Assembly: GCA_043813445.1 (NCBI GenBank)
Contig: JBDRLD010000043.1
Span: 1 to 6,963 of the forward strand
Reading direction: 5' to 3'
DNA length: 6,963 nucleotides
DNA from: JBDRLD01 sp043813445
GTDB lineage: Bacteria > Patescibacteriota > Patescibacteriia > JACPHY01
Shown one piece after another: positions 1 to 5,438 of this stretch. The first letter of the stretch is position 1. Each line of letters opens with the position of its first letter. The translations under genes and the position numbers were made by a program. The notes under the pieces were generated by a model, which worked only from the letters and a program-made list of their open reading frames with translations, did not search any database and was not told the origin of the DNA.

Positions 1-752
1 CCAACCGGCTTGTCGGCTTCGCGGTGCCGTGTCTCTACGGACGGAGCGTTCACCGAGCGCGACCGCACGGCATGCAGCTGTTCCAGCGTCACCCGCTCAC
101 CGTTCGTGTCGCTGAGCAATCCCTGGGTCACCTCCTTCTCAAGCGAGGAGTAGGAAACGGATAGGAACCGCGTCCCACTCGCGAGTCCCACGAGTGCGAA
201 GAGTTGCTCGGGCGTGATGCTGTAGCGCGGGTTGTCCTTCAGGAACGCGTAGAGATCTCCCTCGCCCTCCGGTGCGAACCATGCGAGGTACCGCTTCAGC
301 GGATCGTCGCTGCGCATCCAGCCGTGCGGGTGCGCTCCGACGTACGTACGCAGGAGATCCGTGAGTGCCTTGTCACGATTCGAAAGCAGACGCACGGTGG
401 AACGAAGTCCTTCTAGCTCGCGAATTCGCGATGCGATGACGCGTTCCGTGTCCGCCCTACCCGCGCCGGCGTCGAGCTCGCGCTCACGCCCCTCGAGAAA
501 CGCGTTGTACGCATTCCGCAGAGTCTGCGTCGCCTGTTCGAACTGGCACTCGAGCTGCAACGTACCGGCCCGTGCATCCAGCTCAGCGATCTGCTGCTCG
601 AGTTCGTCGACCAGCCGCTGCGCCTCGGCGCGTACATCGTCGCTCTTCGCGGAAAGACGCTTCTTCTGCTTCGTCCGCTCTGCACCAGCCGTGCGCCGCT
701 TTTCTTTTATCTCCGCGATCGCCCCTTCGAGCACTTCCACCTTACTTGCCAT
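1..752 (-). CDS. Coiled-coil protein of unknown function, C-terminus beyond the window
   Basis: This frame is open from ATG at 752 to the left edge, giving 250 visible codons without a stop. An in-frame TAA at 777-779 means 752 is the only ATG available, and AGCGAGG lies about 8 bases upstream as a ribosome binding site. The protein begins MASKVEVLEGAIAEIKEKRR. Residues 1 to about 135 are rich in Glu, Arg, Lys, Ala, Leu and Gln with heptad-like spacing (for example LVDELEQQIAELDARAGTLQ), which predicts a long alpha-helical coiled coil. From about residue 140 the composition becomes globular (HPHGWMRSDDPLKRYLAWF, then DLYAFLKDNPRYSITPEQLF). There is no signal peptide or membrane segment, so it is probably cytoplasmic. 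I do not recognise the family. It is transcribed away from the lipoprotein gene and has similarly high GC. Confidence 0.75.
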   Translation of the reverse strand, partial: MASKVEVLEGAIAEIKEKRRTAGAERTKQKKRLSAKSDDVRAEAQRLVDELEQQIAELDARAGTLQLECQFEQATQTLRNAYNAFLEGRERELDAGAGRADTERVIASRIRELEGLRSTVRLLSNRDKALTDLLRTYVGAHPHGWMRSDDPLKRYLAWFAPEGEGDLYAFLKDNPRYSITPEQLFALVGLASGTRFLSVSYSSLEKEVTQGLLSDTNGERVTLEQLHAVRSRSVNAPSVETRHREADKPV

Positions 753-797
753 TCCGGACCTCGCTTTCTGCTGTTTTTACTGCAAAGGACTGTACAC

Positions 798-826
798 GGT
801 GTAACACGAAAAAAATACGGCGTCAA
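798..826 (-). promoter_or_regulatory. Candidate sigma70 promoter for the leftward coiled-coil gene
   Basis: Reading leftward, TTGACG (821-826) is followed after 17 bases by TACACC (798-803), with TG one base before the -10 as in extended -10 promoters. The -35 is strong and the -10 is poor. It lies about 45 bases upstream of the ATG at 752, a plausible leader length. It is a match by eye only. Confidence 0.4.
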
Positions 827-872
827 GCCATGGAAAATTCAAGGTGGGTTCTAGAATTTAGTGCGTCCTGGA

Positions 873-890
873 CTTGACAAATTCGTCAAG
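873..890. promoter_or_regulatory. 18-bp palindrome over the -35 box, likely operator
   Basis: CTTGACAAATTCGTCAAG reads as an inverted repeat: eight of nine base pairs are symmetric around the central AATT, and only the A879/C884 pair breaks it. It covers the whole -35 box and half the spacer of the promoter at 874-902. A dimeric repressor bound here would block RNA polymerase. The regulator is not in the window and cannot be named. Confidence 0.5.
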
Positions 891-902
891 ACGTGCTATA
901 CT
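874..902 (+). promoter_or_regulatory. Strong sigma70 promoter for the lipoprotein gene
   Basis: A perfect -35 box TTGACA (874-879) and a near-consensus -10 TATACT (897-902) are separated by the ideal 17 bases. TGC directly before the -10 adds an extended -10 motif. Transcription would start near 909, giving a leader of about 140 bases before the ATG at 1051. It is the best promoter match in the window and suggests high expression when not repressed. Confidence 0.8.
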
Positions 903-908
903 GGCTCG

Positions 909-1050
909 TTCGCTAGGAGATGTAAAAAGCAATCAAATCTCTGCTAAAGTAAGGGGAATCCTCCTCCTGCCTTGGTCTTTTACAATCCATAGATAAGAAC
1001 TGTAACCCTGGCGCATGCGTGCGCCGAAAACACAACAAAAGGGAGAGATC
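909..1050 (+). promoter_or_regulatory. Long 5' leader of the lipoprotein mRNA with a small hairpin and ribosome binding site
   Basis: From the predicted start near 909 to the ATG there are about 140 untranslated bases. They contain the complementary stretches TGTAAAA (921-927) and TTTTACA (978-984), and a six-pair hairpin GGCGCA-TGCG-TGCGCC (1010-1025). GGGAGAG at 1041-1047 is the ribosome binding site that fixes the start at 1051. I recognise no known riboswitch. Confidence 0.4.
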
Positions 1051-3993
1051 ATGAAGTGCTTCGTATTCTGTCTGGCCTGTTTGGCCATCGCCGCCTGCGG
1101 CACCGAGCCGCTCGAGAATCCGATCGAGAAGCAGGACGCCGCCGCGCTGCGGCGCGTTGAGGAGATCGATTCTCCTCCGAGCAGCAGTGGTGGCGGAAGT
1201 GGTGGTGTTAGCACCGGCGACAGCGCCGTGAACTCCGAGAGCAGCAGCGCTTCCGGCGCAAGCTCCGAGGCGGCGTCGGCCTCCTCGAGCGACACGAGTG
1301 TCGAGGTCATCAACAACATCGACATCACGGTGGTCGTCGAGTCGGATGACACCCCCGACGACTCGTGCTGCGGCGAGTGCTGCGAGTGCGGAGAGACCGC
1401 GCCGGAGTCCGAGGATCTCGATCCGCCCGAGTGCGACGACAACGACGACTGCGACGATGGGGACGCGTGCAACGGACCCGAACGATGTGTGGTGGGCATG
1501 TGCCTATCCGCGCTGTACAACCTCGACTGCGACGATGACATCGGCTGCACCCATGACTGGTGCGATTCCACGGTCGGGTGCAAGCACGCGGCCGTCCGCT
1601 CTGTGTGCTCGGAGACCGAGTACTGCGAGTCGTGGAGCGCGGTCCCCGGAACCCTCGGGTGCCACTCGTCGGGCAGCGATGAGTACTCCTGCTCCAATGG
1701 CCGGGACGACAACGAGGACGGCCTCGCTGACTGCGACGACGAAGCATGCGCCGAGACCGACTACTGCGTGGCGACCGGAGACCTCGACGGCGACGGCTTC
1801 AGCGTCGCCGCGGGCGACTGCGACGACACCAACCCCGCAATCAATCCCGGAACCTACGACGGCTGTAACGCGGACGGCGTCGACCAGAACTGCGACGGCG
1901 CGGATCAGGACTACGTCTGCGCGCCGTGGCTCATATGCGCTCCGTCATACGCAGGCTGGTACACGTGCCAGTGCGCGGGAGACGGCACCGAGCGCCGCCT
2001 GCATGACCGCGACGGCGATGGCTTCAGCGTCGCCGCGGGCGACTGCGACGATGCGAATCCCGCAATCAATCCCGGGACCTACGACGGCTGCAACGCAGAC
2101 GGCGTCGACCAGAACTGCGACGGCGCAGATCAGGACTACGTCTGCGCGCCGTGGCTCGTCTGCGCGCCCTCGACCGCCGGATGGTACACGTGCCAGTGCG
2201 CGGGAGACGGCACCGAGCGCCGCCTGCATGACCGCGACGGCGACGGCTACGGCAACCTGGGCGACTATGAGCTAGCGGACGTCTGCGAACCATGGCCAAC
2301 GGACGGAAGCCTCGTCCCGTGGATCGAGGGCGAGGAGGACTGCATGGACGGCAACCCCGACATCCACCCCTACCGCGTCGACCTCTGCAACGACGTCGAC
2401 GACGACTGCGACGGCAGAGTGGACGAGGACGAGGAGTGCGCGCCCCCGGTGCCAGTATGCGAGGAGACCCTGTGCGTCTCCCAGCCGGACACGTTCCTGG
2501 ACGGCGAGATCATCAATGCCGCGCAGGGAGAGGTGACCACCAACCGGCTGCGCCTCGTGGCCGGAGAGCACGGCGCAGACGTCACCGGCATCGAGACCGT
2601 GGTCGGACACGCCTGGGGCTTCGCCGACTACGAGCACGTTCGCGTGTTCGTGCTCGACGACGGCTTCGAGCGCGTGGAGGAGCTGACGCTCGTCCACCGC
2701 GAGAACGTCACGCACCAGATGTACCTCTACGCACTCGACCTCGAGGACCCCCTCGAGGTCGCCGGTTACCAGAGCGCATGGCTCGAAGTGGTCTACCCCA
2801 TCCGCGAGTGCTTCAACCCGACGTGGGGCGGCGGCACCTTCCAGACCATCATCCAGGCACTGGACTACACCGACCGCGTCACTGGCGATGACTACGCCTC
2901 GTGCTCCCAGAGCCACTGGGACGAGTGCTGGATCTACTCCGGCGAATTCTCGGTCAACTGGCCCGCGAGTGGCTGCGTAGGCCCGATGCCACCCGAGGAT
3001 GTCTCGGTGCACTGCAACGCCGACGACAACCCCCTCTCGCGCATCGTCACTCCGGGCGAGAAGGTCCGCGTCATCAACGGCAGGTGCCTGGCGGACGACG
3101 ACGATCTCGAGACCAAGGACTTCACGTTCTGCTTCTCCGGATCCAATTCGTACGCCGTGGACCGCGTGGAGCTCAAGTATGGGTTCGACGACACCGGCGC
3201 ATTCATCAGCCGCATCGGCTACCTCGACGAAGACGGCTGCGTGGAGTTCACGGACGCATCTGGCGTCACCATCATGGACGGCGAGACCAAGCCGTTCACG
3301 CTCGACGTGTACGTGGGCGAAGGCGGCCCGACGGGTCCGGCACAGAGCGGCGACCAGTTCCGGTTCGAGTTCCGGAATGCCACGTTCGTGAGCAAGACCT
3401 ACGGCCACGAGGTGTCGCCCGTGAGCGCCGGCATGTGGGGGAGCTACCCCTTCATCGTGCGCAACACCCAGCCCGTCGTGGGCATCAGCGGATTCACGCC
3501 GAGCGGCATCACGGCTCCGTCCTTCGGCACGAAGTTCGTCTTCATGGTCTGCGCCGACGATCCGGGCGACCTGTCGTTCTCGCAGGTGAACTTCGGTCTC
3601 AGAACCTCCGATCCTCTGGGGTCGGGCTGGAACACCCAGGGCACACTCAGCGAGATGATCGACGTGTTCGACTACGACGAACCGGCGGAGGATATCGAAA
3701 CCGCCGCATACTTCCAGTACGACGACGAGACCGGCGTCATCACCGGCGTGCAGGTGGTCGTGGATCACATGGCGACGTACGTCGCCGCCGGCACGTGCAA
3801 GGACATCGGCCTGCGCCTGAGCACGCTCGGCGCACACCCATCTGGCGACGACACATCGCCCATCCCGAGCGGTGGTGCCACACTCCAGGTGAGCGTCGAA
3901 AACCTCATCTGGAACGACGGTTCCGGCGACTTCATCGCCGGCACCTACGTCCCCGGCATCCCATGCGTAGGCCCTGAGCTCACGTACCCGTAG
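1051..3993 (+). CDS. Large Cys/Asp-rich MopE-type repeat surface lipoprotein
   Basis: This is a 980-residue predicted secreted lipoprotein. The start at 1051 is preferred to the in-frame ATG at 1015 because GGGAGAG sits five bases upstream and the signal peptide then begins immediately: MKCFVFCLACLAIAAC, with lipobox IAAC and acylated Cys16. Residues 41-80 are a Ser/Gly/Ala linker. Then come a CCGECCEC cluster (106-113), a Cys-rich module (128-178), and a CSNGRDDNEDGLADCDDEAC module (214-233). Two near-identical 75-residue MopE-type metal-binding repeats (244-318, 319-393) and a divergent third (394-463) follow, each opening with D-x-DGDG as in calcium-binding loops. Residues 472-980 are beta-rich, probably three Ig-like or sandwich domains with boundaries near 640 and 804. 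The many Cys suggest disulfides; the acidic loops suggest calcium or copper binding. Its ligand and role are unknown, with adhesion or cell-surface structure as the likeliest options. It is transcribed alone between its own promoter and terminator. Confidence 0.85.
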   Translation: MKCFVFCLACLAIAACGTEPLENPIEKQDAAALRRVEEIDSPPSSSGGGSGGVSTGDSAVNSESSSASGASSEAASASSSDTSVEVINNIDITVVVESDDTPDDSCCGECCECGETAPESEDLDPPECDDNDDCDDGDACNGPERCVVGMCLSALYNLDCDDDIGCTHDWCDSTVGCKHAAVRSVCSETEYCESWSAVPGTLGCHSSGSDEYSCSNGRDDNEDGLADCDDEACAETDYCVATGDLDGDGFSVAAGDCDDTNPAINPGTYDGCNADGVDQNCDGADQDYVCAPWLICAPSYAGWYTCQCAGDGTERRLHDRDGDGFSVAAGDCDDANPAINPGTYDGCNADGVDQNCDGADQDYVCAPWLVCAPSTAGWYTCQCAGDGTERRLHDRDGDGYGNLGDYELADVCEPWPTDGSLVPWIEGEEDCMDGNPDIHPYRVDLCNDVDDDCDGRVDEDEECAPPVPVCEETLCVSQPDTFLDGEIINAAQGEVTTNRLRLVAGEHGADVTGIETVVGHAWGFADYEHVRVFVLDDGFERVEELTLVHRENVTHQMYLYALDLEDPLEVAGYQSAWLEVVYPIRECFNPTWGGGTFQTIIQALDYTDRVTGDDYASCSQSHWDECWIYSGEFSVNWPASGCVGPMPPEDVSVHCNADDNPLSRIVTPGEKVRVINGRCLADDDDLETKDFTFCFSGSNSYAVDRVELKYGFDDTGAFISRIGYLDEDGCVEFTDASGVTIMDGETKPFTLDVYVGEGGPTGPAQSGDQFRFEFRNATFVSKTYGHEVSPVSAGMWGSYPFIVRNTQPVVGISGFTPSGITAPSFGTKFVFMVCADDPGDLSFSQVNFGLRTSDPLGSGWNTQGTLSEMIDVFDYDEPAEDIETAAYFQYDDETGVITGVQVVVDHMATYVAAGTCKDIGLRLSTLGAHPSGDDTSPIPSGGATLQVSVENLIWNDGSGDFIAGTYVPGIPCVGPELTYP
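1780..2229 (+). repeat. Two tandem 225-bp coding repeats (75 residues each)
   Basis: Copies 1780-2004 and 2005-2229 lie head to tail in frame. By eye they differ at about 19 of 225 bases and at four residues (L/R, T/A, I/V, Y/T), so most differences are silent. Each encodes one MopE-type unit: a DGDGF loop, GDCDD, NPAINPG, CNADGVDQNCDG, then a four-Cys tail ending in GTERRLH. The next unit (from 2230) opens the same way but then diverges, marking the edge of the recent duplication. Confidence 0.9.
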
Positions 3994-4014
3994 CACATTC
4001 GCTTCGACGAATCA

Positions 4015-4053
4015 CGGCCCCTTCTCCTTCAGGAGAGGGGGCCGTTTCCTTTT
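4015..4053 (+). terminator. Intrinsic terminator of the lipoprotein gene
   Basis: A 13-bp stem (CGGCCCCTTCTCC at 4015-4027 with GGAGAGGGGGCCG at 4032-4044) contains one G-U wobble and a four-base TTCA loop. It is followed by TTTCCTTTT. It begins 21 bases after the TAG at 3991-3993. The opposite strand lacks a T-run after the stem, so it should act only rightward. Confidence 0.9.
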
Positions 4054-4236
4054 CAAAAATTTACCCTGAGTGCTAATTCAATCGAGGCGAAACACTCTCG
4101 AACGTAGGCGCGAAACTTCATCCCAGCCCGCGCGCCCTGTCGAATGACGGGGTCCTACAAGCATGCGGGCGTCCATAGAAGGCCGCCTCTACGCGGACAG
4201 GGGGCCTCGCAGCAAGCGGCGCGAGTAGAATCCGAG
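4054..4236. other. Convergent intergenic gap, GC-rich and hairpin-rich, no gene recognised
   Basis: The first part is AT-rich. From about 4120 the sequence becomes GC-rich with several complementary stretches: CCCTGTC/GACGGGG (4135-4141, 4146-4152, loop GAAT), GCCCGC/GCGGGC (4126-4131, 4165-4170), CCGC/GCGG (4183-4186, 4193-4196) and AGGCC/GGCCT (4180-4184, 4203-4207). No T-run follows them on either strand, so they are not standard terminators. They could be a decayed palindromic repeat, a structured RNA end of the leftward operon, or chance in GC-rich DNA. No coding frame here has a credible start and family. Confidence 0.4.
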
Positions 4237-5055
4237 CTAGAACAACGCGTGCTGGCCGACGCGGTGCTCCTCTGCCGCGGCTTCCTCCAGGAGTTTTACG
4301 TCGGTGATACGATCCAACGAGAAGCGTCGCTGGTCGTTCCGTAGATAGCAGAACGCATCAACCATATCCTCTCGTATCGCAATCACATCAATCTGCCGGC
4401 GATTTCGATGATCGTTTCCGTCGGCCACCACCGTCGAGACATACTCAATTTCAACACGCTTACCAAGTCGATGCGCTTCCTCGATCTGCTGTCGCACCGT
4501 CCCGTGATCCACGGTTCCCATCCCCCATGAAACCGGCACTGCACGTTTACTCCCATCTTTCCCGGTGAAGAACACTTGCCCGTGCTCACAGCCGTACTCC
4601 CAAAGCATCTTCGTAATCTTAACATCATCCAGACAGTACCGCTTCACCTTCTCGATCTCACCCTGCCGATACCACCGAATCGCTTGGAGTCCGTCACCGG
4701 ATTTATGAGTTCCGAATGTTGCCTCAGCGCACGAGTCAAGCGAGACGCGGTGACCAAGTGTGTGCTCAAGATGCTTCATGATGTCCAAAGACGGCACGCT
4801 CGACGTATCAAATGGAAGGTATGGCTGAATGACCGGAAGGTCGAAATGCTCACCATTGAACGTCACAACGCAGTCGGCCGCACGAAGCACTTGGCCGAAT
4901 TTCAATATCTCATGTTCCTCATACGTCGTAAATGCGTCGGTGGAAGAGTCCCATACACCGATAACCGAAACGCCGAGTAGGTGGCGATTGTGTGCACCTC
5001 CAACTTCGGCAAACTCCTTCTTCGTTTCAACATCAAAGACGATCGTTCTCGACAT
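4237..5055 (-). CDS. RNase H-fold 3'-5' exonuclease fused to a C-terminal WYL-like domain
   Basis: This 272-residue protein starts MSRTIVFDVET. The N-terminal half is a DnaQ-like (YprB/PolB-type RNase H fold) 3'-5' exonuclease with the expected two-metal acidic residues: ExoI D8-x-E10, ExoII N67 and D72 in TFNGEHFDLPV, and ExoIII Y140 and D144 in RYCLDDVKIT. The C-terminal part (about 184-258) resembles a WYL domain: an EEAHRLGKRVEIEY opening strand and the ending FCYLRNDQRRFSLDRI, with the conserved RxFxLDRI signature. WYL domains are mostly ligand- or ssDNA-sensing modules of regulators, here joined to a nuclease instead of a helix-turn-helix. The start at 5055 lies one base after the xseB TGA; ATG 5073 and TTG 5097 would overlap xseB and add residues before the ExoI strand. 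Expected substrate is single-stranded DNA or RNA ends. Stop is TAG at 4237-4239. Confidence 0.85.
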   Translation of the reverse strand: MSRTIVFDVETKKEFAEVGGAHNRHLLGVSVIGVWDSSTDAFTTYEEHEILKFGQVLRAADCVVTFNGEHFDLPVIQPYLPFDTSSVPSLDIMKHLEHTLGHRVSLDSCAEATFGTHKSGDGLQAIRWYRQGEIEKVKRYCLDDVKITKMLWEYGCEHGQVFFTGKDGSKRAVPVSWGMGTVDHGTVRQQIEEAHRLGKRVEIEYVSTVVADGNDHRNRRQIDVIAIREDMVDAFCYLRNDQRRFSLDRITDVKLLEEAAAEEHRVGQHALF

Positions 5056-5056
5056 A

Positions 5057-5281
5057 TCACGAATCGGATTCATCAAACTGTTTGCGGATCTGTTCAATTT
5101 TCACCTCAGCGTCACAGAGACGAACCTTGAGCTCCTTTGCGAGCACCATGCCGCGTTCAAATCGCTCAATTCCCTCTTCCAGATCGACATCTTCACGCTC
5201 AAACCATGCCGTAATCGCTTCAAGCTCAGCGAATTGTTTTGCGAAGGATTGTTTAATTTGCTTCTTTGGAGGCATAGGCAT
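5057..5281 (-). CDS. xseB: Exodeoxyribonuclease VII small subunit
   Basis: XseB is the small helical subunit of exonuclease VII. Several copies bind the C-terminal coiled coil of one XseA to form the enzyme that cuts single-stranded DNA from both ends into oligonucleotides. The 74-residue length is normal for the family. The diagnostic helical hairpin is visible at about 17-65: FAELEAITAWFEREDVDLEE followed by GIERFERGMVLAKELKVRL and CDAEVKIEQI. ATG at 5281 and a second ATG two codons later (5275) are both possible, and neither has a good ribosome binding site. The gene follows xseA after a 157-bp gap that holds a palindromic element, and its TGA at 5057-5059 sits one base before the next gene's ATG. 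Confidence 0.92.
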   Translation of the reverse strand: MPMPPKKQIKQSFAKQFAELEAITAWFEREDVDLEEGIERFERGMVLAKELKVRLCDAEVKIEQIRKQFDESDS

Positions 5282-5297
5282 TTACACTATTGGGACT

Positions 5298-5415
5298 TCT
5301 GCAAAACTCCATATTTCTGTCATCTCGACCAGTCCTCGAGGAGATATCTCACATGGTTCAACCGATTGTGGCAGGTGAGATTTCTCGCTCATGCTCGAAA
5401 TGACACTTTTGCAGA
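5298..5415. repeat. Palindromic repeat element in the xseA-xseB gap
   Basis: The core spans 88 bp (5318-5405). Its outer arms TGTCATCTCGA (5318-5328) and TCGAAATGACA (5395-5405) pair with one mismatch. Its inner arms GAGATATCTCAC (5341-5352) and GTGAGATTTCTC (5375-5386) also pair with one mismatch. A further perfect 9-bp pair, TCTGCAAAA (5298-5306) and TTTTGCAGA (5407-5415), extends the fold. This resembles the dispersed REP-like elements with GTCAT...ATGAC ends found in many bacterial genomes. It would form a large hairpin in the xseA-xseB transcript. Confidence 0.8.
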
Positions 5416-5438
5416 GGTTACTATTCACTATCAATTCT

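Noticed and set aside
361..804. 147-codon rightward open frame
   Set aside because: It lies antisense to the coiled-coil gene, is Ser/Arg/Ala-rich and low in complexity, and shows no recognisable family.
915..925. AGGAG directly followed by ATG TAA, a possible start-stop leader element
   Set aside because: The spacing between the AGGAG and the ATG is zero, which does not support initiation.
1015..1050. Upstream in-frame ATG for the lipoprotein (12 extra residues)
   Set aside because: It would put charged residues before the signal peptide, has no ribosome binding site and overlaps a hairpin. ATG 1051 has GGGAGAG at good spacing.
2272..3996. 574-codon open frame antisense to the lipoprotein
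   Set aside because: It is a by-product of the GC-rich, Asp-rich sense gene. Its composition (Val, Ala, Asp, His) mirrors the sense codons, with no domain or ribosome binding site.
4067..4075. GAGTGCTAA, one half of a CIRCE (HrcA) operator
   Set aside because: The partner TTAGCACTC is absent at the required nine-base distance, and no heat-shock gene is nearby.
4144..4344. 66-codon rightward open frame in the convergent gap
   Set aside because: It has no ribosome binding site or family match and mostly overlaps the end of the exonuclease-WYL gene on the other strand.
5056..5097. Longer start (TTG 5097 or ATG 5073) for the exonuclease-WYL gene
   Set aside because: The extra residues overlap xseB and precede the ExoI strand that begins DnaQ-like proteins. 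ATG 5055 follows the xseB stop by one base.
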